From NCBI RefSeq assembly GCF_007641235.1, contig NZ_CP038157.1, forward strand, positions 2,298,886 through 2,362,885: a DNA stretch of 64,000 nt, in the 5' to 3' direction. Made by a program: the position numbers and the translations under genes. Below the pieces are notes generated by a model. That model was not told the origin of the DNA. It was given only the letters and a program-made list of their open reading frames with translations, and did not search any database. Origin of the DNA: Corynebacterium sanguinis. GTDB lineage: Bacteria > Actinomycetota > Actinomycetes > Mycobacteriales > Mycobacteriaceae. This document shows positions 1-8,341 of the stretch, one piece after another. Every line of letters starts with the position of its first letter. Position 1 is the stretch's first letter.

Positions 1-499
1 TGCCCAGACCCTCGTAATCGGGCTGGATCACCGCGAAGCCCTTGTCCAGCCAGGGTTGCAGGTAGTCGCGCGCCGCCAGCACGAGCGTCTCCTCGTCCGG
101 GTGGGTGTCCAGCGCCGTCGAGGGGGCGGCGCGCTTACTCAGGCCCGTCGTGCCGTGCGCCCAGCTGAGCACCGGCCACCCGCCCTCGGGCGCGTCTCCG
201 CGCGGGAGGGTGACCAACCCGGTCGCGGCGATCGGCTCGCCGTGCGCGTTGCGGGAGCCATACCGGACGAGGAACGTGGCCGAGCCGCCCGGGGCGGAGA
301 TGATCCGGTCGCTGTCCAGCTGTTCTTTCTCCAGCACCGTTCCCACGGCGGATTCGGGAATGGCGAGCTCGCGGGCGGCGGCGCTCGTGGTGCCGGCTCC
401 GCGCCGGAGAGAACGTGCGTTGTGTCGCGAACGGTACGCGGTGTACGCGAGCGCGGCGGCCGCCGCCGCGCCCAGGACAGTCAGTCTCGTGTCAACCAT
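1..499 (-). CDS. Secretory-lipase-like alpha/beta hydrolase, C-terminus outside window
   Basis: The first 166 residues are visible. A short hydrophobic N-terminal stretch (about residues 7-20, Ala-rich) suggests a membrane anchor or signal. Next comes the strand order of an alpha/beta hydrolase: PVLSWAHGTTG near residue 110 is the oxyanion-hole region typical of the secretory lipase (LIP) family, and FAVIQPDYEGLG near the window edge is the strand that precedes the nucleophile elbow. The catalytic Ser, Asp and His lie outside the window. The ATG at 499 is only 34 bp from the stop codon of a ychF 3'-end remnant on the same strand. The natural order was therefore probably ychF followed by this gene. 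The substrate cannot be told. Confidence 0.75.
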   Translation of the reverse strand, partial: MVDTRLTVLGAAAAAALAYTAYRSRHNARSLRRGAGTTSAAARELAIPESAVGTVLEKEQLDSDRIISAPGGSATFLVRYGSRNAHGEPIAATGLVTLPRGDAPEGGWPVLSWAHGTTGLSKRAAPSTALDTHPDEETLVLAARDYLQPWLDKGFAVIQPDYEGLG

Positions 500-531
500 G
501 ACACCGAGCCTAACCGCGTCCGGGCAGGCCC

Positions 532-555
532 CTAGACGTTGAACTTGAACTCGAC
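532..555 (-). repeat. ychF 3'-end remnant, copy A (putative att site)
   Basis: Read on the minus strand it gives V-E-F-K-F-N-V-stop. It sits 32 bp upstream of the lipase start, so it is probably the original 3' end of ychF. Similarity to copy D continues about 35 bp to the right of the core (shared GGTATGT and GTTGCAAAGTTACT), which would be element-end sequence rather than ychF. Confidence 0.8.
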
Positions 556-814
556 GGTATGTAGTTGCAAAGTTACTTTCTCGTTAGCCTGCAACAATCA
601 GAAAACAGTAATTGCGTCAGTACACAGAGAACATATGGGCGCATGGAAACACGTAAAGCTTTTGCGGGATGGCGTGGACGTCAACGTGAAGATTCTGGAG
701 AACCTCGCCGCCCACGTCGCTCCCGCGTTGGGTGGCAGCCGAACCACAAAGGATCAGTCATCTGCTACCCCATCGACTAATTCCTGCAGGTCGCAGGACC
801 TTCGCGTAACCGTC
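556..814. other. Stretch without a convincing gene
   Basis: Between the ychF remnant and the cmtR operator several short open frames exist in overlapping phases, none with a good ribosome binding site or a recognisable family. The best is an ATG at 635 giving about 49 residues (begins MGAWKHVKLLRDG). I see nothing I can name. The first about 40 bp is related to the same position beside repeat D and is probably an element end. Confidence 0.5.
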
Positions 815-859
815 AGTTCAGTGCATGTTGAATAGTTCAGTGAATACTGTATAGTTCAG
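815..859 (+). promoter_or_regulatory. cmtR promoter with three phased AGTTCAG repeats
   Basis: AGTTCAG occurs at 815-821, 834-840 and 853-859, exactly 19 nt apart. The third copy overlaps a good -10 (TATAGT, 850-855). A -35-like TTGAAT lies at 828-833, 16 bp upstream. The -10 is so close to the ATG at 863 that the transcript would be leaderless. Regular spacing on one face of the helix suggests binding sites for an ArsR-family repressor, most simply CmtR itself; that is an inference. Confidence 0.6.
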
Positions 860-862
860 CAC

Positions 863-1264
863 ATGCTGACTATTGCTTCACGCCTCGACGTCATGAACCG
901 GCTCGGCCGGGCTATGGCCGATCCGACGCGCTCCCGAATCCTGATGACCCTACTCGACGGCCCGAGCTACCCAGCCGTGCTTGCGCGCGACCTTGACCTG
1001 ACCCGTTCGAACGTCTCGAACCACCTGACCTGCTTGCGCGACTGCGGCATCATCGTCGCCGAGCCAGAGGGCCGCAAAACTCGCTACGAAATCGCCGATC
1101 CGCACCTCGCGGCAGCGCTCGACGCGCTGGTGAACGCAACGTTGGCTGTCGACGAAAACGCCCCGTGCATCGACCCTGAGTGCTCGGTGCCCGGCTGCGG
1201 TGAAAAGGGGCGGACGCATGAGCTCGGCGTGTGGATGCGAACACGAAACCGCCACGGAGATTGA
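863..1264 (+). CDS. cmtR: CmtR-type ArsR/SmtB metal-sensing repressor (Cd/Pb)
   Basis: A 133-residue winged-helix repressor. The N-terminal half has the ArsR fold (LGRAMADPTRSRILMTLL) and recognition helix (LTRSNVSNHL). The cadmium/lead ligands of mycobacterial CmtR, Cys57, Cys61 and Cys102, fall at exactly the same numbers here: C57-L-R-D-C61 and P-C102. Two extra cysteines follow (C107, C112), so the C-terminal site may be richer than in the mycobacterial protein. It overlaps the downstream metal ATPase by 47 nt, as expected of a sensor/exporter operon. It should leave the phased repeats upstream when metal binds. No Shine-Dalgarno is seen; the message is probably leaderless. Confidence 0.88.
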   Translation: MLTIASRLDVMNRLGRAMADPTRSRILMTLLDGPSYPAVLARDLDLTRSNVSNHLTCLRDCGIIVAEPEGRKTRYEIADPHLAAALDALVNATLAVDENAPCIDPECSVPGCGEKGRTHELGVWMRTRNRHGD

Positions 1265-3110
1265 AGAGCTCGATCGGCCATGGTGGAAGGACCCCGAGTT
1301 GCTACTGCCGATCTTCTCCGGCGTAGCCCTCTGCATAGGCCTGGCGCTGGACTGGTCCGGGCTGGAGACACCCGCGACGATACTGTTCTGGGTCGGTCTG
1401 CTGCTAGGCGCATACACGTTCGCGCCCAGCGCAATACGGAGCCTTGTCACGAAGCGCAAGCTCGGCATTGGTTTGCTGATGACGATCAGCGCGGTCGGCG
1501 CGGTGATCCTCGGCTTCGTCGGAGAGGCCGCGGCGCTAGCGTTCCTGTACTCGATCGCTGAGGCGCTGGAGGACAAGGCAATGGACCGGGCCCAGGGCGG
1601 ACTGCGGGCACTGTTGAAGTTGGTGCCGCAGACCGCAACGGTGCTGCGCGACGGCACGGCGGTCGAGGTCGTAGCGAAAGACCTCGTGGTTGGCGAGCTG
1701 ATGCTCGTGCGCCCCGGGGAGCGGATCGCCACGGACGGCATCATTCGTTCCGGACGCTCCAGCCTTGACACCTCAGCGATCACCGGAGAATCCATTCCAG
1801 AGGAGGTCGCGCCCGGCGACGAGGTGCCCGCGGGAGCGATCAACTCCGCCGGTGTGCTGGAGGTCGAGACGACCGCAGCTGGAGCGGACAACTCACTGAC
1901 CACACTCGTGGACCTGGTCGAGCAGGCGCAGGCGGAAAAGGGCGACCGCGCCCGGATCGCCGACCGGATTGCCCGACCCTTAGTGCCCGGGGTGATGATC
2001 CTGGCGGTGCTGGTCGGCGTGATCGGCTCGCTGCTGGGCGACCCCGAGACGTGGATCACCCGTGCACTGGTGGTCCTGGTTGCAGCGTCGCCGTGCGCGC
2101 TGGCAATCTCCGTGCCGCTGACGGTCGTGGCCGCGATCGGCGCAGCCAGCCAGTTTGGCGTGGTCATCAAGTCCGGAGCGGCGTTCGAGCGGCTCGGCGG
2201 CATCCGTCACCTGGCGGTGGACAAGACTGGAACCCTCACCCGCAACCAGCCCGAGGTTACCGGCGTGGTCCCGGCAGACGGATTCAATCGGGCGCAAGTG
2301 CTTGCTTTTGCGGCGGCAGTTGAGCAGCAATCGACGCACCCCCTCGCCGCGGCGATCGCGGCGGCGGGGCCCGAAGCGCCCGCTGCCCTGGACATCAGCG
2401 AGGAATCCGGGCATGGCATCAGTGGCACCGTCGAAGGTCGACGGGTGCTGGTGGGCAGCCCCCGATGGATCGACGCCGGGCCACTGAAGGCCGATGTTGA
2501 GCGCATGGAGTCCGAGGGGCAGACCTGCGTCCTGGTCGCCGTCGATGACGCCCTTGCCGGGGCGATCGGGGTCCGCGACGAGCTGCGGCCCGAGGTGCCC
2601 GAAGCCGTGCAGACCCTGCACGCCAACGACGTGGAAGTGAGCATGCTCACCGGTGACAACACTCGCACCGCCCGGGCACTGGCTGAAATCGCCGGAATCG
2701 ACGACGTGCGCGCCGAGCTGCGCCCGGAGGACAAGGCGAGCATCGTAGCCGAACTCTCCTCCAAGACGCCGACGGCGATGATCGGTGACGGCATCAACGA
2801 CGCGCCGGCACTGGCGGGCGCGACGGTGGGCATAGCGATGGGAGCGACTGGCTCCGACGCCGCGATCGAGTCCGCTGATGTCGCCTTCACCGGCCATGAC
2901 CTCCGGCTGATCCCGCAGACTCTGCAGCACGCCCGCCGAGGCAGCAGGATCATCAACCAGAACATCGTGCTGTCTCTGGCCATCATCATCGTGTTGATGC
3001 CGCTGGCGATCAGCGGCATGCTGGGCCTGGCGGCCGTCGTGTTGGTTCACGAGGTCGCCGAAGTCATCGTGATCTTGAACGGCCTGCGGGCTGCGCAAGC
3101 GAAGCGCTGA
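1218..3110 (+). CDS. cadA: P1B-type heavy-metal-exporting ATPase (CadA/CtpG-like)
   Basis: A 630-residue P-type ATPase driving export of Cd2+, Pb2+, Zn2+ or Co2+ across the membrane. Signatures in order: TGES of the actuator domain (about 190), SPC in the metal-site helix (about 292), DKTGTLT with phosphorylated Asp (about 335), GDGIND in the hinge, and a last helix with HEVAEV. SPC rather than CPC and the final HE motif place it in the P1B-4-like group. There is no N-terminal heavy-metal domain, only a short Cys-containing start (SACGCEH). The ATG at 1218 is preferred over a GTG at 1200 because AAAAGGGG lies 8 nt upstream. It pairs with cmtR like the cmtR-ctpG pair of mycobacteria. Confidence 0.88.
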   Translation: MSSACGCEHETATEIEELDRPWWKDPELLLPIFSGVALCIGLALDWSGLETPATILFWVGLLLGAYTFAPSAIRSLVTKRKLGIGLLMTISAVGAVILGFVGEAAALAFLYSIAEALEDKAMDRAQGGLRALLKLVPQTATVLRDGTAVEVVAKDLVVGELMLVRPGERIATDGIIRSGRSSLDTSAITGESIPEEVAPGDEVPAGAINSAGVLEVETTAAGADNSLTTLVDLVEQAQAEKGDRARIADRIARPLVPGVMILAVLVGVIGSLLGDPETWITRALVVLVAASPCALAISVPLTVVAAIGAASQFGVVIKSGAAFERLGGIRHLAVDKTGTLTRNQPEVTGVVPADGFNRAQVLAFAAAVEQQSTHPLAAAIAAAGPEAPAALDISEESGHGISGTVEGRRVLVGSPRWIDAGPLKADVERMESEGQTCVLVAVDDALAGAIGVRDELRPEVPEAVQTLHANDVEVSMLTGDNTRTARALAEIAGIDDVRAELRPEDKASIVAELSSKTPTAMIGDGINDAPALAGATVGIAMGATGSDAAIESADVAFTGHDLRLIPQTLQHARRGSRIINQNIVLSLAIIIVLMPLAISGMLGLAAVVLVHEVAEVIVILNGLRAAQAKR

Positions 3111-3188
3111 GCCACACTTTCGCCCAGCGCGCTGGCTCTCCAACGCGGATCTTGGAAGGATCGAGCTGCTCAGGGAGCAAGCGACATC

Positions 3189-4169
3189 TCAAAACTTTTG
3201 ATGCGGAGCTTCATCGACACGGCCCGCGACTACCTGGGCAGTGTGTTTGGCAAAGGGCCCCACACCCATCAGCGTTGCCGAGCCGTCGCCGGTCCAGTTG
3301 CCGTAACCGACTAGATGCAGATTCCCCACTTCAGGTTCGCGGCCGCGCATGAGGTGGCGGAATGGGCCGAGGGCCGGACGAAAACCAGTGCACCAGATCA
3401 GGTGGTCGTGGTCGAGCTCGTTCAAGCTATCGAAGATGGGGGTAGCGGTGAGCTGACCGGAGTTGCGGAGCTCACGTAGATGAGGAAGCGCAACAATGTC
3501 CCCGAGGTTCGGGCCGGAATCGCCGCCTAGAATCCGGCGGCGGCTGTTAAGAAAGAGATCGCGGCCATCGATGTCGTCAGGCATCCAGCGCGGTTGCTCA
3601 CGTGTGTACCATGTGACCTCCGACGTCCCGATGAGATCCGCGGCGATCTGAGCACCCGAATTCGCCCCACCGACCACCGCGACCTTCGCACCGCGGAATG
3701 GTTCCGGCCCGGGGTAGATCGACGAGTGCCACTGGCGGCCACGGAAGGTGCCGGGATAGTGGGGCACGAAAGGCGCGGACCACGTGCCTGTGGCCGCGAC
3801 AACGTGCTCCGCTGTGAACTGACCCGCAGACGTGTCCAGATGAAACACCCCACCATCACAAGACACGCTGCGGACGTGTACGGGGCGCCTAACTGGGATG
3901 TCGTAGCGCTGTTCGTAGTGTTCCAGGTAGTCGATGACATGGTGTGCCGGCGGATACCCCGGGTAGTGCGGCATAGGCCAGCCGGGCAGATTAGAGAACC
4001 CCGCGGCAGAGAAAAGCGTCAGCGAAGGCCATGCGTGCAACCATGCTCCGCCAGCTTCTTCCTGGTTGTCCAGGACCAGGAAATCCACTTTGAAGCGCCG
4101 CAGATAATAGGCCGTGGCTAAACCGGACTGGCCACCGCCGACGACGATGGCAGTGTGGTGCTCAGTCAT
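3189..4169 (-). CDS. Flavin-containing monooxygenase-like oxidoreductase (ArsO-like)
   Basis: A 326-residue two-dinucleotide-binding protein. GGGQSG near residue 12 is the FAD motif, and VVGGANSG about 160 residues later is the NADPH motif. GAWLHAWPSLTLFSAAGFSNLPG resembles the putative flavin monooxygenases, often called ArsO, found in arsenic and metal islands. It converges with cadA and could be resistance cargo, but no ars genes are nearby, so the substrate is unknown. The start is the ATG where MTEHHTAIVVGGG begins; upstream in-frame codons are Arg-rich and unlike the family. Spacing to the neighbouring genes gives no operon. Confidence 0.7.
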   Translation of the reverse strand: MTEHHTAIVVGGGQSGLATAYYLRRFKVDFLVLDNQEEAGGAWLHAWPSLTLFSAAGFSNLPGWPMPHYPGYPPAHHVIDYLEHYEQRYDIPVRRPVHVRSVSCDGGVFHLDTSAGQFTAEHVVAATGTWSAPFVPHYPGTFRGRQWHSSIYPGPEPFRGAKVAVVGGANSGAQIAADLIGTSEVTWYTREQPRWMPDDIDGRDLFLNSRRRILGGDSGPNLGDIVALPHLRELRNSGQLTATPIFDSLNELDHDHLIWCTGFRPALGPFRHLMRGREPEVGNLHLVGYGNWTGDGSATLMGVGPFAKHTAQVVAGRVDEAPHQKF

Positions 4170-4426
4170 TGGAGAGCACCGCCATTGCACCCGCAGGGAC
4201 CTCAAGCGCCGCCTGACGGTCATTCTGGCGCGGGCCACCGCACGCAGGCGGGACAACACCGGCGGAGGCCACAATCTCCGCCACCATTCTGATGGACAAG
4301 CGCTTCATGCCCGCGAGTGTAGCCAGCGTCCCCCGAAAAACTGCAGAACCCGCAACACTCTTCTCGGGCCCAGTTGCAGTCGACTACCCGCTTTCCCATG
4401 CGCGGTCTCTCGATAGACTAACCACC

Positions 4427-5017
4427 ATGGAACGTAGCTACGGGTGGGTGCACATCGACAACCCCGTCATCCAGAACGAGGCTACGGTTCGGTTTCACGG
4501 AGCCGGTTTATCGGCCACCGGAGTGCAATACGGAGAGGGTTACCAGGCAACCTGGGCACTAGAGGCCACGGAGAACTGGGCCACCCAGAATGTGACGGTG
4601 AACGTTGAAGGCGATGGTTGGGAGCGGAGCCTCAAACTCGTCAGGTCCGAGCAGGGCGTATGGTCGTCGCAGACCAAAGAAGAGGGGACCCCGCCAACAA
4701 ATCTGCCCTCCCCCGGAATTGTTCGTTCAGCAGACCTGGAAGACGCGCTGGATTGCGACCTCGGCCTTTGCCCGCTCACGAACACGATGCCCATTCGCCG
4801 CTTGGGGCTTTTGGAAGCTCAGGTTCCTAAGACGCAACTCATCATGGCCTGGATTGATATGCCATCGCTAGAAGTGATCGCTTCGGACCAGTACTACAGC
4901 TCAATCGACTCTAAGACAGTCCGCTACGCAAGTGGAACACGTGGAGTCGATGTCGAATTAGAAGTGGACAGTGACGGAGTGGTCGTACATTACCCTGATC
5001 TCGCCCAGCGGGTCTGA
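4427..5017 (+). CDS. Putative glycolipid-binding family protein (DUF1089-like)
   Basis: A 196-residue protein with no signal peptide or membrane helix. Alternating short beta strands rich in Trp and aromatic residues (TWALEATENWATQNVTVNVEG, then RRLGLLEAQVPKTQLIMAWIDMPSLEV) match the overall pattern of the glycolipid-binding family PF06475. The name comes from that family; no activity can be read from the sequence. The ATG at 4427 starts a typical family N-terminus (MERSYGWVHIDNP), while upstream codons do not look conserved. It lies 51 bp before the DUF488 gene on the same strand. Confidence 0.55.
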   Translation: MERSYGWVHIDNPVIQNEATVRFHGAGLSATGVQYGEGYQATWALEATENWATQNVTVNVEGDGWERSLKLVRSEQGVWSSQTKEEGTPPTNLPSPGIVRSADLEDALDCDLGLCPLTNTMPIRRLGLLEAQVPKTQLIMAWIDMPSLEVIASDQYYSSIDSKTVRYASGTRGVDVELEVDSDGVVVHYPDLAQRV

Positions 5018-5068
5018 TTCAGGCGGCTCCGCTCAAGAGCACCTCGGGTTCGGGGTACGGTGGCACCC

Positions 5069-5611
5069 ATGCGCATCTTCACCGTCGGCCACTCCAACCT
5101 TGAATTCGACGAGTTCGTGCGCATGCTTCAGGCAGCCGGGGTCGCGGCAGTCGTCGATGTGCGCAAGCTGACCGGTTCACGGAAGTACCCGTGGTTCAAC
5201 GACGACTCCCTCACCCAGCGCCTCCCCACACACGGCATCGCCTACATGAAGAACGAGGGGCTGGCGGGGCGGCGCAACGTATCCAAGACGATCCCGTTCG
5301 AGGTCAACGCCCACTGGCAAAACCGCAGCTTTCACAACTACGCCGACCACGCCCTGGGTGAAGAATTCTCAACAGCATTGGAGAAACTGGGCCAGCACGC
5401 CGCTCACACGCCGACCGCCATCATGTGTTCCGAGGCGGTGTGGTGGCGCTGCCACCGCCGCATCATCACTGATCACCTCCTCGCCCACGGGGACGAGGTG
5501 GAGCACGTGATGGGGTTGGGGGCCGAAGGTGCGTCGATACGCAAAGCAACGCTTAACGACGGTGCCGTGGTCGGCGACGACCTCCTCGTGCGCTACCCCG
5601 CGCGGGAATAG
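5069..5611 (+). CDS. DUF488 family protein
   Basis: A 180-residue protein starting MRIFTVGHSNLEFDEF, the hallmark of the DUF488 family. The conserved VDVRKLTGSRKYPWFN segment and the CSEAVWWRCHRRIITDHL segment, with its Cys-Glu and Cys-His-Arg-Arg residues, are the family core. The biochemical role of DUF488 is not established. The ATG at 5069 is chosen over a GTG three codons upstream because family members begin MRI(F/Y)T(V/I)GHS. It ends 3 bp from the convergent SCO1664-family gene. Confidence 0.8.
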   Translation: MRIFTVGHSNLEFDEFVRMLQAAGVAAVVDVRKLTGSRKYPWFNDDSLTQRLPTHGIAYMKNEGLAGRRNVSKTIPFEVNAHWQNRSFHNYADHALGEEFSTALEKLGQHAAHTPTAIMCSEAVWWRCHRRIITDHLLAHGDEVEHVMGLGAEGASIRKATLNDGAVVGDDLLVRYPARE

Positions 5612-5614
5612 CGC

Positions 5615-6349
5615 TTACACCAGGGGCCAGGGGTAAGGAAACTCGGACTGGGGCTCGGGCAACCACGGCAGGCGCACGATGCGTAAGGCGCGCGATTTCA
5701 ACGCCGCCACCTCTTCCGGTGTCAACAATGACGCCACCTCCTCCGGCACTTCCCCCGTGAGCGGCTCGACCGCATCCACCAGCTCGGATGGGATCGCCTC
5801 GTGCGCGAAGTCCCAGATCACGGTGCGCAACTTCGGATCATGGTGAAAGCACAGTCCCTGGTCGATGCCCCACACGTGGTCAACGCGGTTCTCGTTTTGC
5901 GAGCGGGCGAGCAAAACATGGCCCGATTTACGGTCCGTGTTATTCACCAATAAGTCGAAAACAGCCATGCGCAGTAACTGGGGATGCAGGTCGGGGCGGG
6001 TCTCGTACAGCGGGAAATAGTGGGAGCCGTCGTTGTCCACGTAGTACTGCAACGACCCGACACCGAGCGGGCCCACCTCGCGCACCACCGTGGGCGGCAC
6101 GATGTCCCAGCCCAGCCACGCGCTGAGCAGGTACGCAGCCCGCTCGCGCCGCCACAGCCCCGCCGGGAAATCGTGGAGGTAGCGCTCCCCCGCCTCAGGC
6201 TTGAAGATGCCCCAGCAGTAGTCCTCTCGGCCACCGTCGCGAGCTAGCGTGAGGTCCACAACCACCGTGAGGTTCGAGGACTCCGCGAGCTGGCCTACGA
6301 AACCGACCTCGCCGTGTTGAAGCAGTTCAAGCAGCTCATTCGCGGTCAC
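5615..6349 (-). CDS. SCO1664 family protein (kinase-like fold)
   Basis: A 244-residue protein of an actinobacterial family related to phosphatidylinositol-3/4-kinase-like folds. The segment DLLVNNTDRKSGHVLL followed by WGIDQGLCFHHD resembles the catalytic N-x-D-R and later metal-binding Asp of that fold. It starts at a GTG that overlaps the stop of the phosphomutase gene (GTGA), so the two are translationally coupled. In other Actinobacteria the same two families are neighbours, usually with a DUF3090 gene that is missing here. Its substrate is unknown. Confidence 0.8.
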   Translation of the reverse strand: MTANELLELLQHGEVGFVGQLAESSNLTVVVDLTLARDGGREDYCWGIFKPEAGERYLHDFPAGLWRRERAAYLLSAWLGWDIVPPTVVREVGPLGVGSLQYYVDNDGSHYFPLYETRPDLHPQLLRMAVFDLLVNNTDRKSGHVLLARSQNENRVDHVWGIDQGLCFHHDPKLRTVIWDFAHEAIPSELVDAVEPLTGEVPEEVASLLTPEEVAALKSRALRIVRLPWLPEPQSEFPYPWPLV

Positions 6350-6888
6350 AGCTCAAGCTCCGACACTGAGCACGGTTCCGCCGGGATCTGCTGGAACGCG
6401 CCCCACCCCCGTCCCGTGAAATGCGCCAACGCCGCCTTGATCGGGTCGGCGTGGGTGAAGCAGGCCACCGCCTCGCCCGGGTGCCGCGCCGCGATCGTGC
6501 GCACGCAACCCACTACGCGGTGTTGCATCTCCACGAACGACTCGCCGCCAGGGAAGCGGAACTCCCCAGGCCGCCTCTGCACGACCTGCCACTCGGGCAA
6601 CGTGGCAAGGTCGGCCAAGGATTCGCCGGTCCATGTGCCGAAATCCGCTTCCAGCAGGCCGTCGTCAAGCACGAGCTCTTTTTGGAACCGTTCGCAGGTG
6701 GGTAAAGCAGTCTCCCGAGCGCGCTCGAGCGGTGAGGAGTACACCGCGTCCACGCTGGCGAGTTGCTTGGCCACAGCCGCAGCTTGCATGCACCCCCTCT
6801 CCGAAAGGTGCAACCCCGGCGCGCGCCCAGGAAGGTTTTTGCCGGTCGTCGGGGTCTCGCCGTGGCGAATGAGGTAGATGGTGGCCAT
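6346..6888 (-). CDS. Histidine phosphatase, MSMEG_4193-type phosphomutase family
   Basis: A 180-residue histidine-phosphatase-superfamily protein. The N-terminal LIRHGETPTT carries the phospho-accepting His; SSPLERARET and CFTHADPIKAAL supply the second Arg and the second catalytic His. The ATG at 6888 puts the RHG motif about 8 residues from the start, as is usual, and removes 37 codons of implausible upstream extension. The first gene of a two-gene operon, it overlaps the next gene by 4 nt. The family is called a putative phosphomutase; the true substrate is unknown. Confidence 0.83.
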   Translation of the reverse strand: MATIYLIRHGETPTTGKNLPGRAPGLHLSERGCMQAAAVAKQLASVDAVYSSPLERARETALPTCERFQKELVLDDGLLEADFGTWTGESLADLATLPEWQVVQRRPGEFRFPGGESFVEMQHRVVGCVRTIAARHPGEAVACFTHADPIKAALAHFTGRGWGAFQQIPAEPCSVSELEL

Positions 6889-6946
6889 GAAGGGATGATA
6901 AGCCATCGCGGATACCCACCCAGGAAACACGCGTACCGTGGCCGTC

Positions 6947-8341
6947 ATGACTGAAGCGCCCAACTCCTGGCCATCCATCACCACCCTCGGCGAGCTCAAG
7001 GCCGCCGGCTACACCTACAAGACCGTGCGCGAAGAGATGCGCGACAACCTCATCGCCATACTGCGCGCCGGCGAAAACCCGTGGCCCGGCCTCCACGGCC
7101 TCGAGCACACCGTGTTGCCGCAGGTCGAGCGCGCCATCATCGCCGGCCACGACATCGTGCTGCTCGGCGAGCGCGGCCAGGGCAAGACCCGCCTGCTTCG
7201 CACGCTTCCTTTGCTTCTCGACGCCTTCGTGCCCGCCGTCGAAGGATCCGAGCTGCGCGAACACCCCCTGAACCCGGTGACGGACGCCACGAAGCGCCGC
7301 GTCGAGGATGAAGGAGACGCGCTGCCCATCGCCTGGATCCCGCGCGAGGCCCGCTACTCCGAGAAGCTGGCCACCCCGGACACCTCCGTGGCGGATCTGA
7401 TCGGCGACGTGGACCCGATGCGCGTGGCCGAAGGCCGCCGCCTGGGCGACCCGGAGACCATCCACTACGGCCTCATCCCGCGCTCCAACCGCGGCATCGT
7501 GGCCATCAACGAGCTGCCGGACCTGGCGGAGCGCATCCAGGTGGCCATGCTCAACGTAATGGAGGAAGCCGACATCCAGATCCGCGGCTACATGCTGCGC
7601 CTGCCGCTGGACGTGCTGGTCGTGGCGTCGGCGAACCCGGAGGACTACACGAACCGCGGGCGCATCATCACCCCGCTCAAGGACCGCTTCGGCGCTGAGA
7701 TCCGCACCCACTACCCCGTCGAGCTGGACGACGAGATCCGCATCATCGAGCAGGAATCAGAGCTCACGGCCACTGTTCCGCAAACCATTATGGAAGCCCT
7801 CGCCCGGTTCACCCGCGCGCTGCGCGAATCCGACGCGGTGAACCAGCGTGCCGGCGTCTCGGCCCGCTTCGCCGTCGCCGGCGCCGAGACAGTCGCAGCC
7901 TCCGCTGCCCGCCGCGCCGCCATTACCGGGGAGGCCCCGGTCGCGCGCCTAGTGGACCTGGAGGCCGCCGTCGACGTGCTCGGCGGCAAGGTGGAGTTCG
8001 AGCACGGCGAGGAAGGCCGCGAGTGGGACATCCTCGAGTACCTGCTGCGCAACTCCGTGGCTCAAGCTCTTCGCCCCCGGATCAAGGGACTCGACTTCAC
8101 CCCGCTGATCGAGGCGCTCGACGGCTCCACCTTCATCACCACTGGAGAAAACATTACGGCGGCAGAATTCCTCAACGGCCTGCCCCAGCTCGAAGGCACG
8201 CTTTACGAAGACATTGCTTCGACATTCAACGCCGAGAGCGAGGGCGAGCGCGCTAGTGCCATCGAGCTCGCGGTGGAGGCACTCTACCTCACCCAAAAGA
8301 TTTCGAAGGACTCCGGCGAAGGTGAGAGCATCTATGGCTAA
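6947..8341 (+). CDS. MoxR/ChlI-type AAA+ ATPase
   Basis: A 464-residue AAA+ ATPase. Walker A is GERGQGKTR near residue 77, Walker B and the sensor regions lie around GIVAINELPDL (about 185), and ASANPEDYTNRGRIITPLKDRF (about 225-250) is the MoxR/magnesium-chelatase-I type sensor-1 and arginine-finger region. Members work with a VWA-domain partner as chaperones or in cofactor and metal insertion, and the next gene is exactly such a partner. The two overlap by 8 nt. The ATG at 6947 is preferred over a GTG 9 nt upstream. Confidence 0.88.
   Translation: MTEAPNSWPSITTLGELKAAGYTYKTVREEMRDNLIAILRAGENPWPGLHGLEHTVLPQVERAIIAGHDIVLLGERGQGKTRLLRTLPLLLDAFVPAVEGSELREHPLNPVTDATKRRVEDEGDALPIAWIPREARYSEKLATPDTSVADLIGDVDPMRVAEGRRLGDPETIHYGLIPRSNRGIVAINELPDLAERIQVAMLNVMEEADIQIRGYMLRLPLDVLVVASANPEDYTNRGRIITPLKDRFGAEIRTHYPVELDDEIRIIEQESELTATVPQTIMEALARFTRALRESDAVNQRAGVSARFAVAGAETVAASAARRAAITGEAPVARLVDLEAAVDVLGGKVEFEHGEEGREWDILEYLLRNSVAQALRPRIKGLDFTPLIEALDGSTFITTGENITAAEFLNGLPQLEGTLYEDIASTFNAESEGERASAIELAVEALYLTQKISKDSGEGESIYG

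Noticed and set aside
539..835. Open frame of 98 codons starting in the ychF remnant
   Set aside because: No ribosome binding site or family likeness; it begins inside the repeat and overlaps the cmtR operator.
950..2203. Long minus-strand open frame opposite cmtR/cadA
   Set aside because: Low-complexity Ser/Ala/Thr/Arg product typical of the antisense of a high-GC gene; both plus-strand genes have clear family motifs.
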